Assembly (NCBI GenBank): GCA_020846745.1
Contig: JADLDI010000050.1
Location: 1-64,000 of the forward strand
Direction: 5' to 3'
Origin: Bryobacterales bacterium
GTDB lineage: Bacteria; Acidobacteriota; Terriglobia; Bryobacterales; Bryobacteraceae
DNA: 64,000 nt
Shown: positions 17,482 to 26,785 of the stretch, in pieces
Layout of the letters: each line of letters begins with the position of its first letter
Numbering within the stretch: the stretch's first letter is position 1
Notes under the pieces: generated by a model
Database searches by the model: none
Told to the model about the DNA's origin: nothing
Seen by the model: the letters and a program-made list of their open reading frames with translations, nothing else
Program-made: the position numbers and the translations under genes

Positions 17482-18819
17482 ATGCGCCTCGCCTTCACCC
17501 TCGTCGCCCTTTCAGCCGTTTTCCCCGTCCCCATCGCCCTCGCCCAGGATGCATGGAAAGCCGGAGTAGCGAAAGCCGCGATCACACCGAACGAACCCGC
17601 GTGGATGGCCGGCTTCTCCTCGCGCACCCACAAGTCGGAAGGGGTGCGGCACGACCTTTGGGCGAAGGCGCTCGCGCTTCGCGATGGGGGCGGAAACACG
17701 GCTGTACTGGTGACGCTCGATCTCTGCGACATTTCGCGGGATATGGCCGCCATAGTGGCGAAAGGGGTAGAGCAGAAGTACGGCCTGAAGCGCGACCAAT
17801 TTGCCTTGAACGTCTCCCATACCCACAGCGGACCTATCGTCACACTCAACGAAATCTCCGGCTGGTACGACGTGCCGGCGGCCGACCAGGAGGAGATTCG
17901 CGCTTATACCCGCTGGATGCTCGGTCAGATCGTTGACGTGATCGGCGGGGCGTTGAAGGATCTTCAGCCAGCCACGCTGTCGTTTGAACAGGGTGTTGCC
18001 GGCATCGCCACCAACCGGCGGCGCACGCGGTTGCGTAATTTGCCGGGTCCGGTGGATCAGGACGTCCCGGTGTTGGCGGTGCGCGGACAGGATGGCAAGT
18101 TGCGAGCCATCGTTGCAGGTTATGCGTGTCATGCCACGGCGCTGAGCGACTACCAGATCAACGGCGATTGGCCGGGATTTGCGCAGATCGCGATTGAAAG
18201 GGCGAACCCGGGCGCGACGGCGATGTTTGTGCAGGGCGCGGGAGCCGATGCAAACGCTTTGCCACGCCGGAGCGTTCAGATGGCTGAGGAGTACGGCGGC
18301 GTGCTCGCCGAGGCCGTGGCGCAGGTGTTGAAAGGAGAAATGAAGCCGGTGACCGGATCCCTGAAAACGGTCTACGAGGAAGTGATGGTGCCGTTCCATA
18401 ACGTGCCCGACAAACAGGAGTTACAGGCGCGGATCGCCAAAGGGAACGCGTATCAGAAGAAGCAGTACACGCGCCTGATGCGGATTTTGGAAGAGAAAGG
18501 CAAACTGCCCGTCGAGTATCCGTACCCGGTGCAGATCTGGCGGTTGGGCGATGTGATGAAGATGGTGATTCTCGGCGGCGAGTTGGTGGCGGATTACTCG
18601 CTGCGATTGAAGCAGCAGCACGGCTGGTTCGATACCTGGGTAGTAGGCTACAGCAACGATGTGTTCGCGTACATCCCGTCGCGGCGCGTGCTTCGCGAGG
18701 GCGGATATGAGGGGACCGAGGCGATGCTGGGCGATGGGCATCCGGCGCCGTTCGGGGCGGCGGTGGAAGAGATCATTGTCGAGGAGGTTGAGGACTTATT
18801 GAAGAAGTCCGGCAATTAG
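17482..18819 (+). CDS. Secreted neutral/alkaline ceramidase-like hydrolase
   Basis: The 445-residue protein has a signal peptide (1-21, ending ALAQ). It matches the N-terminal catalytic domain of neutral ceramidases (zinc amidases): WMAGFSSR near residue 41, VTLDLCDIS near 77, and the zinc motif SHTHSGP with His113/His115. The C-terminal Ig-like domain of complete ceramidases is absent, so a different amide or lipid substrate is possible. The last 24 bp overlap the end of the convergent glycosyltransferase gene. Confidence 0.8.
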   Translation: MRLAFTLVALSAVFPVPIALAQDAWKAGVAKAAITPNEPAWMAGFSSRTHKSEGVRHDLWAKALALRDGGGNTAVLVTLDLCDISRDMAAIVAKGVEQKYGLKRDQFALNVSHTHSGPIVTLNEISGWYDVPAADQEEIRAYTRWMLGQIVDVIGGALKDLQPATLSFEQGVAGIATNRRRTRLRNLPGPVDQDVPVLAVRGQDGKLRAIVAGYACHATALSDYQINGDWPGFAQIAIERANPGATAMFVQGAGADANALPRRSVQMAEEYGGVLAEAVAQVLKGEMKPVTGSLKTVYEEVMVPFHNVPDKQELQARIAKGNAYQKKQYTRLMRILEEKGKLPVEYPYPVQIWRLGDVMKMVILGGELVADYSLRLKQQHGWFDTWVVGYSNDVFAYIPSRRVLREGGYEGTEAMLGDGHPAPFGAAVEEIIVEEVEDLLKKSGN

Positions 18820-19668
18820 TTCCGCCGCCTGCCGTGTGCCGTCTTCCGCTGGGCGCGGGGACGCCAGCCGGCCCGCCTGATCGTCAAACCGGCGCGCAAA
18901 AGCGATCGCCGTGTGACGTTCGGGGTAGGGAAGCATATCCGCGATCGTGTTGTATCCGGCTCCGCTCACAACCCGCGCAGCCCGTTCGAATAAGTTGGCC
19001 GCCGGATAATATTCAAACGCCGGACAGGGCCAATCTTCCCCAATCCAGGGCGTAATCAGCGCAATGTCGCCACTCGCGTGACTTAGTAACTCATGGATTT
19101 CCGGGACGGGACCGCCATGCACCACCAGGCAACTCTCACGGGAATTCACAATCCGGCCAAGCCGAGCGGGCGCCGCCGTGGCAACCACGCCCGGACGCAA
19201 GCGGATAGGGCCCGGCAAGCGTACGACTTCGGCTGAGGCGATTAGCGTATCGTGGTCAGTTGTAAGGCTTTCGCAAGCAATTATGCGCCGAAACCGGCTG
19301 AACTCCGGCAAGCTGGGCAACGCCTCTCGATAAGCCGGAACTTTTAGCCGCCGCGCCATATAGAGCACTGGCGCTTTGAACTCAAAATCGACCCATTCCC
19401 CGCGCATCCCGAACGGGAAGGTATCCAATACAACTAACTCAGGATCTTCCCGAGCCAGATAGGCCGGGGCTGCCCGTTCCCATAACTCCCCGGCGATGCA
19501 AGTAAATGGTAGCTGTGCGAGCGGGGCGAGACCTTCCGCAAACGGCGAGTTGGTGACAATCGCGGCATTAGCGCCCAAATCGCGCAACTCCAGGCAGACC
19601 GCAAGCGCACGATTCAGATGGCCGAGCCCGGAACCGGGCGCGAAATAGAGAATGTACGGGCGTTTCAT
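18796..19668 (-). CDS. GT-B glycosyltransferase (MurG/GT28-like)
   Basis: The 290-residue protein has the glycine-rich N-terminal motif APGSGLGHLNRALA typical of GT-B enzymes of the MurG/GT28 type, and the C-terminal nucleotide-sugar region VVSGAGYNTIADML. It is shorter than MurG, so it is probably a specialised transferase. It starts with an ATGA overlap at the end of the upstream GT4 gene. The cluster from 24722 down to here runs on the minus strand and likely makes a surface glycan. Confidence 0.7.
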   Translation of the reverse strand: MKRPYILYFAPGSGLGHLNRALAVCLELRDLGANAAIVTNSPFAEGLAPLAQLPFTCIAGELWERAAPAYLAREDPELVVLDTFPFGMRGEWVDFEFKAPVLYMARRLKVPAYREALPSLPEFSRFRRIIACESLTTDHDTLIASAEVVRLPGPIRLRPGVVATAAPARLGRIVNSRESCLVVHGGPVPEIHELLSHASGDIALITPWIGEDWPCPAFEYYPAANLFERAARVVSGAGYNTIADMLPYPERHTAIAFARRFDDQAGRLASPRPAEDGTRQAAELIAGLLQ

Positions 19669-20801
19669 AGAGTAGCGCGCGCCAGCAAGTCGAGCAGGAC
19701 ATCCAATTCACGATCAAGCGTGAACCGCTCCTGTACTACGGCGCGCGCGCGGTTTGAGAAAACGGTCTTCTCACCGTCGGAAAGCGCCAGGGCGCGAGAC
19801 GTGGCTTGTCCGGCAGCGTCGCGATTCTCCGGACGGAACAGAAATCCGTTCTCCCCGTCGGCGATCAACTCGCTCATCGCTCCCGCGCTGGAGGCGATCG
19901 GAATGACGCCACACGCCATGGCTTCCAGCAACACGTTCGGCATGCCGTCAAAACTGGAAGGTAGCGCGACGAAGTCGCAGGCCGCATACAATCCGGCCAA
20001 CTCGTCCGGAGGGCTGAAAGGGATTCGCATGCTGCGCGGAGCCAGTGCCGGGTCGTCCAGAATACGCGATGTGACCGGATCTAACTGTCCGACGATAAGC
20101 AGGCCCATCCGCGACAATAGTCCCGCATCGCGCACAGCCTCCAGCCAGAAGGTGACGCCCTTCTTAGCCTTCAAGTCGCCGAAGAGGCCGATAATGCGGC
20201 CTCGATCGCCGTCTAGTATCGATCGCACTTCGCTCCGCCGCTGCTCATCGGACGGGAGTAATCGCCAGCGGACAGCATCAACTCCGTTTGGAGTCCAGGT
20301 GACGGGCTTTTCCGGAAACAGACGCGAGATCCGCCGTACCTTCTCTGGGGACACGGCTCCAATGGCCCGGGCACGCGATAGCGCTTCCCTCACCCAGCCT
20401 CCACGCCGTGGCAGAAACCAGTCGCGATCGAGATCGTTGCCGCGCACGAGAACGGCTCCGCCGATATCGAGCCACGCAGCGAAGGTGGTGGCGAGATACC
20501 CGGGCCACGCGGCGCCGAAGCCGACCGTACACGTATAGGGCTCACGGGAGTGACGCGCTGACACGGCGTTCCATGCGAGGTTCGGACCCACGGCGTCGGT
20601 TAAGGTATGGCCGACAAAGATGTCTTCCCCGTTGTCTCGCGGGTGAACTTGCACGTCGCCCGCGGCGCGGTCCATTACGAGCACGTCCACGCGCATCCCG
20701 CGGCGACGCAACCCGCGCACCTGACGGGCGCAACTTACCGCCATGCCACCCTTCGCCGGAGGGTAGCGCTCTGTGATCCAAAGAATCCGCTTCCCGGTCA
20801 T
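19665..20801 (-). CDS. Glycosyltransferase family 4 protein
   Basis: The 378-residue GT-B enzyme shows the GT4 features: N-terminal ERYPPAKGGMAVSCARQVRGL, an inter-domain GLFGDLKAKKGV, and the C-terminal donor-binding PSSFDGMPNVLLEAMACGVIPIAS with the E-x7-E pattern. It transfers a sugar from a nucleotide donor to an unknown acceptor. It is coupled to the GT28-like gene by a 4-bp overlap. Confidence 0.88.
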   Translation of the reverse strand: MTGKRILWITERYPPAKGGMAVSCARQVRGLRRRGMRVDVLVMDRAAGDVQVHPRDNGEDIFVGHTLTDAVGPNLAWNAVSARHSREPYTCTVGFGAAWPGYLATTFAAWLDIGGAVLVRGNDLDRDWFLPRRGGWVREALSRARAIGAVSPEKVRRISRLFPEKPVTWTPNGVDAVRWRLLPSDEQRRSEVRSILDGDRGRIIGLFGDLKAKKGVTFWLEAVRDAGLLSRMGLLIVGQLDPVTSRILDDPALAPRSMRIPFSPPDELAGLYAACDFVALPSSFDGMPNVLLEAMACGVIPIASSAGAMSELIADGENGFLFRPENRDAAGQATSRALALSDGEKTVFSNRARAVVQERFTLDRELDVLLDLLARATL

Positions 20802-20810
20802 AGGGAGCGG

Positions 20811-21143
20811 CTAGGTCTCCATGGGGTCGTATTCGGGGCGGCGGCGCGGCAGGCCGGCGCCGGCAATCATTCCCCGGCCAAGCGCCGAGTTATCGCTCTC
20901 GCTGAAGTAACTATCGTGACCGAATTCCGGTTCGCCGTACTCCTGATAGTAGGACTTACGTTGTGCTGCATCCTGCGCCACCGGATCCTGTTCGTTCTGC
21001 TGGTCGAGCATTCCGCAGTCGGGGCATGAGGCGCCTACCTGGTGCGCGATACAAACAGCCTTGCCGCAGGTGCCGCAAAAGCCCGTTGCCGGCGCACCAC
21101 ACTCACGCAAGACTAACAATCCCATTCGTGCCTGGCAGTTCAT
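20811..21143 (-). CDS. Small Cys-rich putative zinc-binding protein
   Basis: With the ATG at 21143 the product has 110 residues; this start forms an ATGA overlap with the upstream gene's stop. The first 50 residues hold a zinc-ribbon or B-box-like set of Cys/His (ECGAPATGFCGTCGKAVC, then AHQVGASCPDCG). The C-terminal half is acidic and polar, with many Gln, Tyr and Glu. Function unknown; it may bridge proteins of the cluster. Confidence 0.65.
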   Translation of the reverse strand: MNCQARMGLLVLRECGAPATGFCGTCGKAVCIAHQVGASCPDCGMLDQQNEQDPVAQDAAQRKSYYQEYGEPEFGHDSYFSESDNSALGRGMIAGAGLPRRRPEYDPMET

Positions 21144-22060
21144 TGTGCGACCCCCGGTGCCGGCTTCCAAGCAGTCGAAAGCCTGAGTAACATGCCAACC
21201 ACCTCTTTACCCGATGGTGCGGTAGAGGGTAAGTCAGACGCCGCTTTGAATACCCAGTAGCGAACCAGACGCGCTTCTGTTCTACCGCTCTTGCCGGCGA
21301 ACTTAACCTTTTCCAACTCGGGATTGACAGTCGACTGCAAGCGCCTCTCATCGAACGCGCCGGCGGCGGCGGGACACAAGCTGGCAGTAGCCTGGCACTC
21401 TTTGCGCCACTTAGTTTTACTTTTGGTCTTGCCGCGGCTGGCGCGATAGCGCCGGTCGTAGCGGCGGTAACAGTTAGAAAATTCAATACTTGCTTCGCTT
21501 CCGTCGGCCAGCGGCAGCGTGACCTCTCCCCACGGATCGTCGTAAACAGACTCGGTCAGCTTCAAGTAGCGGGTCGGCAGGTCTTTCTTCGACTTGAGCT
21601 TTGAGTCCACTGCCGCCGACAGGTCGAGCCGGACCTTCAGTTTCTCGCCAGGCGCGAGATCTTGCGCCAGGTCGAGTAACGCGGGCCGCAGGCAGGTACG
21701 AAAGTCATTTAACAGGTCGATCGCCTTGAGCGCTTTCTTCCGGCGCCAGTAATAGATTGTCAGGCCAAGCGGCGGAAGAATTACGAATGGTGCGACGATG
21801 AAGAGCTCCGCCACGAGCGTGAAGATGGCGCCCATAAAGCCGAGAAAGGTCAGAACGATAAACACGACCATGCGGCTGCCGGCCTTGTCGGCGGCCTCGT
21901 CCGTACCGGCATCGAACGCCGCCAGTTCGTCTAACAGCTTCACTAAGTTCTTAACGTTGTACGATCCGGCTATCTGCCGGGATGCGATCACCGCACGCGC
22001 TTCCGGCGTGAGATCTTCCAGCCGCATCTGCTTTTTCCGTTTGGTTGGTTGGTCGGCCAT
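21140..22060 (-). CDS. Hypothetical membrane protein of the glycan cluster
   Basis: The 306-residue protein has a soluble N terminus (about 1-62), two adjacent membrane helices (about 64-106, with a WRRKKA stop signal) and a long soluble C-terminal domain. I do not recognise a domain. It sits 6 bp after a GT4 gene and overlaps the small Cys-rich gene by ATGA, so it is part of the operon. Confidence 0.6.
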   Translation of the reverse strand: MADQPTKRKKQMRLEDLTPEARAVIASRQIAGSYNVKNLVKLLDELAAFDAGTDEAADKAGSRMVVFIVLTFLGFMGAIFTLVAELFIVAPFVILPPLGLTIYYWRRKKALKAIDLLNDFRTCLRPALLDLAQDLAPGEKLKVRLDLSAAVDSKLKSKKDLPTRYLKLTESVYDDPWGEVTLPLADGSEASIEFSNCYRRYDRRYRASRGKTKSKTKWRKECQATASLCPAAAGAFDERRLQSTVNPELEKVKFAGKSGRTEARLVRYWVFKAASDLPSTAPSGKEVVGMLLRLSTAWKPAPGVAQ

Positions 22061-22066
22061 TAGTAG

Positions 22067-23251
22067 TTAGTGCGTAGCGGTGTGAAGAAATAGGTCATCC
22101 AACCGCTGATGAACGCCTCCCCAGGAGAAATGCTCTGCCGCTGAAGCGGCGGCCGCGGCGGCGAGTCGAGACCGCAGCCGGTTGTCGGTAGCCATGCGAT
22201 GTAAGTTGAGGGCCCAGCCGCGCCTGTCACCTGCTTCCACCAGCAATCCGTTCTGTTCGTGTGTGACCCACTCACGACAGACGGCCAGGTCGGAAGCGAT
22301 CACGGGCGTACCCGCGGCCATCGACTCCACCAGCTTGATCGGGCAGCAGCCCTGCACCGTATTCCGTGGTGTATCGGCGAGCGGGACAGTAGTGAATTCC
22401 AGGCGTTTGAGCACACCGGCGACCTCCGGATGGCTAATCGCCGAGTGTAACATTACACGGCGGCGGAGATCATGGCGCGAAATCCGCTTCTCGGTCAAAT
22501 CCACGGCGCGAGTGGAATCGCCATGTAAGATCAGCAGGTTGAAATCGGGCAGAGCCCCGGCGACGAGCGCGAACGCGTCAAGCAATGTATCGATGCCTTG
22601 CCAGGCCTGGAGACCACCGATATAGCCGATCCAGCGGCCCGAGTGGAGTGCCGGAATCGCGCAGGGTGCAGTGGCCGCTTGGCGGAAGATATCGCCGGCA
22701 GCGTTCGGGATCGTCGTGATCTTCGCCGGGTCCACTTCTAAGCCGATCAGCGCACGCCGCGTTACGGACGATACGCAAAGGATGCTTGTCGCCTCTCCAA
22801 GGCAGAAGCGCTCGATGTCGCGGATCTTGGCCATCAGCGCGGGTTCGTCTGAGATCGCGGGTCGCGAGTACGCGAGTTCCCAACTCGGCAGCGCGTTCAC
22901 CTCGAAGAGCGTCGGGCAGCGTGGTTGGGTGCGCAGCAGAGGATAGCCTCCCCATGGGTCGCGAAAGCCCGCGATCCGCAATGTCCCGCGTAACTGGCGT
23001 GTGTGCGATGCGACGAACCGTGCAAACGCGGTCGCCCGCCGCAGCAGGTTCCGGTGACGGGTTGTGAACCGGTAAATCTCAATGTCGCCCTCCCGCTGAT
23101 AAGCGGGCATTCCGGCGATACCCAGGCACAACAGCCGCACATTGCCGAATCGCCGCGCGAGCCCCTGCACCATCGACGCGATATGTGTGGACGAACCTTT
23201 CGCGCGTGGAAATACGTCAAACGCGACGTAGAGGGCCGCCGGCCGCAACAT
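22067..23251 (-). CDS. Glycosyltransferase family 4 protein
   Basis: The 394-residue GT-B enzyme has the N-terminal PRAKGSSTHIASMVQGL, the middle GYIGGLQAWQGIDTLLDAF and the C-terminal VESMAAGTPVIASDLAVCREWV with the typical donor-binding acidic residues. The start overlaps the upstream phosphodiesterase-like gene by 35 bp; no good ribosome site is seen, so a slightly later start remains possible. Confidence 0.88.
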   Translation of the reverse strand: MLRPAALYVAFDVFPRAKGSSTHIASMVQGLARRFGNVRLLCLGIAGMPAYQREGDIEIYRFTTRHRNLLRRATAFARFVASHTRQLRGTLRIAGFRDPWGGYPLLRTQPRCPTLFEVNALPSWELAYSRPAISDEPALMAKIRDIERFCLGEATSILCVSSVTRRALIGLEVDPAKITTIPNAAGDIFRQAATAPCAIPALHSGRWIGYIGGLQAWQGIDTLLDAFALVAGALPDFNLLILHGDSTRAVDLTEKRISRHDLRRRVMLHSAISHPEVAGVLKRLEFTTVPLADTPRNTVQGCCPIKLVESMAAGTPVIASDLAVCREWVTHEQNGLLVEAGDRRGWALNLHRMATDNRLRSRLAAAAAASAAEHFSWGGVHQRLDDLFLHTATH

Positions 23252-24722
23252 AGTTTTTCAACGTAGCACGGCTGGATACGAGCAAAGGATCATGCGAATG
23301 ATTCCGATGAGATCCGGTAACTGTCTCAACGCCGGCCATGACGGGCAGCAGGTCGCGCCCTGGCAGGCGGCGTTGCGGATCGTAGTCGTCGCGTGGCACG
23401 CCGAAATGGCTCATGATCGTCGGCAGCACGTCTAATATCGACACGCGGCCCTCGTGCACGCGATGGTCGCCCGTCTTGAACCACAGCACGCTATCGGGAT
23501 GATGCTGGCCGCTGCGCGTATGCGGGATCTTGCTGAAAATCTCGAAGAATTTACGGCCGCCGCCCGGCCACTCGTCGATCACAGCGTCGCGCGCCACCTC
23601 CGTCTGGATGTTACAGCCGAAGAACAGGTGATTCTCCGGGGCGCGGCCGAAGTCGAACAACCGCTTGCCGAGGAAATGGAGCGCGGACAGTTTCGTCTTC
23701 GCATCCTCGGTCTGCGCCGCGTTGGCGAACCGTGCCGAGAACTGTTCCGACATCACCGGCAGCACCTGCTCACAACGGATGCCCACCGACTCGAGCATCT
23801 GCTCAACGTTCCGCGGACGGTAGTAGTTGCGCAGCGCAGCGGTGTCGGCGAACTGACTGAGCGCGGTTGACAGGATCAGCATCACGCCGCGCGATTCCAG
23901 TTCAAGGAACCGGCCGAGCAACTTGTCCATCTCCTGATACCCGAACAGGATGGCGTTGCCGAACTTCTTCAGACCCTCCTCGTCGACGCGGCCAGGGTAG
24001 AGTTCCGGGAACGTGTAATGCCAGTAGGCGTGCTGATAGTGTGCCGTGCTGTTCAGGAAAAACGTCGAGAACGCCGGCTGAAACTTGTCCCAGTAATGCA
24101 GAAACACGTCCATCTGCATCTTATCGAGCAGCGGCACACGCTTCCACGCCGTGTCTTGCTTCTTCACCGAATCGGACCACAACTGCCCCGTGATGGCGGC
24201 AATCGTCCCAGCGCTTATTCCGTGCGTCGCCAGAAACGTCAGGAATTTCAGGTAATCGCCCTTGCTCAGGCACCCGTCGCTACCCGTGCTGTTCTCCTGC
24301 ACGCGGTTGCGGACAACGCGGTGAAACGCTTCCAACTCTTCGGGATACGGCTTTTCCGTCGTGCACCACGGGTCGGGGACGTAGAATGAACCCGGGCTCG
24401 CGATGGCCTTCGCGTTCATGCTGGAACAGTTGCCCACGCCGATTCCGCGCCGCATCAGCATCTGCCATATATCGTCATGACCGGCCTTGGGACCATCCGT
24501 CAGATTCCGCACGCGATGCTCCTGCACGGGCAGGCCTGTATGCATGGAGTACCACTGGATCCAGGGGTCGAGCTTTAACTGTTCCGGTTCATCGGCAACG
24601 GCCGTGAAAACCTGCGATTTGCTGTAGAATTCCTTGAAATTCGTAAGTTTGCCCTCGCTCATGAAACGCTCGAGCAAGCTTGGGCATAACTCATTGAATT
24701 CAAGTAGGATAATCTTCTTCAC
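23217..24722 (-). CDS. Alkaline phosphatase/phosphodiesterase superfamily-like protein
   Basis: Starting at a GTG preceded by GGAGGA the product has 501 residues. The N-terminal strand KKIILLEFNEL and the following architecture resemble type I phosphodiesterase/nucleotide pyrophosphatase-like enzymes, with VLWFKTGDHRVHEGRVSILDVLPTI near the C terminus as the conserved late motif. The canonical metal-binding and nucleophile residues are not clear, so activity is uncertain. It is the first gene of the minus-strand glycan cluster. Confidence 0.6.
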   Translation of the reverse strand: MKKIILLEFNELCPSLLERFMSEGKLTNFKEFYSKSQVFTAVADEPEQLKLDPWIQWYSMHTGLPVQEHRVRNLTDGPKAGHDDIWQMLMRRGIGVGNCSSMNAKAIASPGSFYVPDPWCTTEKPYPEELEAFHRVVRNRVQENSTGSDGCLSKGDYLKFLTFLATHGISAGTIAAITGQLWSDSVKKQDTAWKRVPLLDKMQMDVFLHYWDKFQPAFSTFFLNSTAHYQHAYWHYTFPELYPGRVDEEGLKKFGNAILFGYQEMDKLLGRFLELESRGVMLILSTALSQFADTAALRNYYRPRNVEQMLESVGIRCEQVLPVMSEQFSARFANAAQTEDAKTKLSALHFLGKRLFDFGRAPENHLFFGCNIQTEVARDAVIDEWPGGGRKFFEIFSKIPHTRSGQHHPDSVLWFKTGDHRVHEGRVSILDVLPTIMSHFGVPRDDYDPQRRLPGRDLLPVMAGVETVTGSHRNHSHDPLLVSSRATLKNYVAAGGPLRRV

Positions 24723-24849
24723 ACGTCCTCCGAAACCCAACCCCTCGGCCAACTGCTACGAACGCGAGTATAGCAAAATCATTCCGAACGTTTGAACATT
24801 ACTGTCGGCATTCCGGGATTAGACAAATCGGACTAAGTGTGTGTTTCGA

Positions 24850-26472
24850 TTAACATTCCGCGACGAACCGCGTGAGCACGTTCCGGGTAATCGTCGAGAC
24901 ATGTTTGTCCGTGAACAACGCCGATACCCATGTGATGGAACCGACGGAAAACACGGCGCCTCCCTTGTCCCGCTCGTGATACACGATCTCCGCGCCGCCG
25001 TCGTCGGGATTCGTTCCCTTGGCGAGTAGCAGCGTGTTCTGGGGCGAAGACGCGCTGCGCTTGTCCGTCTCGTGTCCGGACGCCCCTCCGGGAACGCGCT
25101 CGTGCAGCGTCTCCTTCCCGAACTCATCGCCGTTCTTCAGCCCCGTACCGGTGAAAATCCAGTGGCTCGCGTCGATCACCTTATACGGCGCCGACGTCAT
25201 GATACCCGTCTCCGAACACACCACGCCCAGCAGGTTCGCCTCCGATTCCAGTGTCCGGTGCAAACGGCTTTCATACGTAATCGTGCCGTCGTCGGAATGG
25301 CCGCCTAACTCGCCGTGCAGTGAATTCAAGTGTGTCAGGAACCGGAGCGAGCCGTCCTTCTGGAACACCACCTCGCAGTTCAACCCGTTGCCGCCCAGAT
25401 ACATCAACCGCCCGCCGCGCTCGAACACCCAAGCCTTTAGCCTGAAGTACATCTCGCGGCTCCAGTACTCGGGATGCACTGCCAGGATCGCCACTTTGTA
25501 GGCGTCCAGCGGCAGCGTGCCATCGTGCAACTGCGCCTCGGCATACAGGTCATACTTGAACCCTTCGCGCTCCAGCCAACCGTATAGCCGCCACTCGGCC
25601 GGCGCTTGCCCGCACTGCACCCGCCCCTGCACGGGATCGGTCACCTGCGGGTCGTCGAACAAATGGTTGTGCGGCTCCGGCCGGTCGAACGACAGCGGCG
25701 GATACGCTTCGTCCTTCGGCGCCCACACCCCGAAGGCTTTCGGCTTCTGGTACCGGTCTAAATCCTGGCGCGCATGCACAATCGGCGCATCGGGCAGCCG
25801 GTCGGAATTGATGTAGTTACTCCGTCCGCCGAAGTTGTTATAAGCATTCCAGGTGTTCGTCGACGCCAGTACGGCGATCGGCGCGGATGGTTTTGCCGGA
25901 GCAACAACCCACGGGAAGGAGAACGACTTGCCCGAAGGCGTACGCGCCCATAAGTAGTACAATCCGGACCGTTCCGGCGCGACAATGACCGGCGCGGCCG
26001 GATACCCGTCCATGTTCCACCGGACGCCGCGCTCGGTGAAGTCTTCATCGGGCAGGATCTGCCGGTTCGCCTGCGGACCGTGTTCGTCGATCCACGCGAT
26101 CATCTCCACAAACTCTTTCTTGAGCCCGTACCGCCACAGCGTGAGTTGATACTGCTCAACGGCATGAACGCGATACTCCGACGTCTCGCCGCTCCGCGAC
26201 CACTTCGGCCACATATAGCCGATCAACCCGTCGGCCAACAGCCGGAACTGCACCGGTTTCCCGCCGCCGATCTCCACATAGGCCGTCTTCGCGCCGAAGC
26301 CTTGCCTGGCGAGCGTCACGCGATACCGCCCGCCCGCGAGGCCGCCATAGAAGATGCCCCGCGGAGACGACCGCAGTATGGTCACCTCTCCGGTCTGTTC
26401 ATTCTGGAACTCCGCGCTCACATCGGGCAGCGCCAGATACATTTCATCGCTTACGTAGGCTAGTATTTTCAC
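24850..26472 (-). CDS. N,N-dimethylformamidase beta-subunit-like protein
   Basis: From the GTG at 26472 the product has 540 residues. The C-terminal two thirds match the large-subunit domain of N,N-dimethylformamidase-type proteins: an N-terminal beta-sandwich, then FSFPWVVAP, ASTNTWNAYNNFGGRSNY, DLYAEAQLHDGTLPLDAYKVAILAVHPEYWS and the glutamine-amidotransferase-like core LMYLGGNGLNCEV. The small subunit of the true enzyme is not present nearby, so the substrate may differ. It lies between the glycan cluster and the leu operon on the opposite strand. Confidence 0.7.
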   Translation of the reverse strand: MKILAYVSDEMYLALPDVSAEFQNEQTGEVTILRSSPRGIFYGGLAGGRYRVTLARQGFGAKTAYVEIGGGKPVQFRLLADGLIGYMWPKWSRSGETSEYRVHAVEQYQLTLWRYGLKKEFVEMIAWIDEHGPQANRQILPDEDFTERGVRWNMDGYPAAPVIVAPERSGLYYLWARTPSGKSFSFPWVVAPAKPSAPIAVLASTNTWNAYNNFGGRSNYINSDRLPDAPIVHARQDLDRYQKPKAFGVWAPKDEAYPPLSFDRPEPHNHLFDDPQVTDPVQGRVQCGQAPAEWRLYGWLEREGFKYDLYAEAQLHDGTLPLDAYKVAILAVHPEYWSREMYFRLKAWVFERGGRLMYLGGNGLNCEVVFQKDGSLRFLTHLNSLHGELGGHSDDGTITYESRLHRTLESEANLLGVVCSETGIMTSAPYKVIDASHWIFTGTGLKNGDEFGKETLHERVPGGASGHETDKRSASSPQNTLLLAKGTNPDDGGAEIVYHERDKGGAVFSVGSITWVSALFTDKHVSTITRNVLTRFVAEC

Positions 26473-26785
26473 GTTCGTTTCCGTTGATGTTGTTTGGGGC
26501 GGCTGGAAGTTTTGATCAGTATGCCACACTCCCCAGACCCGTGATCGGCGCAAACCTCGCAGATCTGCTTTTATGTCGGCCCGCTTCCAGATAATGTGCA
26601 GCTTATGCCATAGGCACGACTTATCGATTTAAATAAAATTATCAATTTGCTAAATTGTTCTGCCTCTGGCAACATCATCTTGTACCCACTGCACACCCAG
26701 CGAAACATGCTGGTGGGCACGCGTAGTACGGTGAACAAGCCTCAGGGCTGCGCGTGGAAACCGACCTCTCTCATGGAGATACCCC
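26473..26785. other. Intergenic region with AT-rich tract upstream of leuA
   Basis: No gene is supported. An AT-rich block at about 26615-26660 probably holds the divergent promoters of leuA and the minus-strand gene, but no hexamer pair at standard spacing stands out. No leucine-rich leader peptide and no attenuator hairpin were found. A GGAG Shine-Dalgarno sequence lies at 26776-26779 before the leuA ATG. Confidence 0.4.

Noticed and set aside
26647..26785. Leader peptide or attenuator upstream of leuA
   Set aside because: The short frame has no run of leucine codons and no alternative hairpins were visible.
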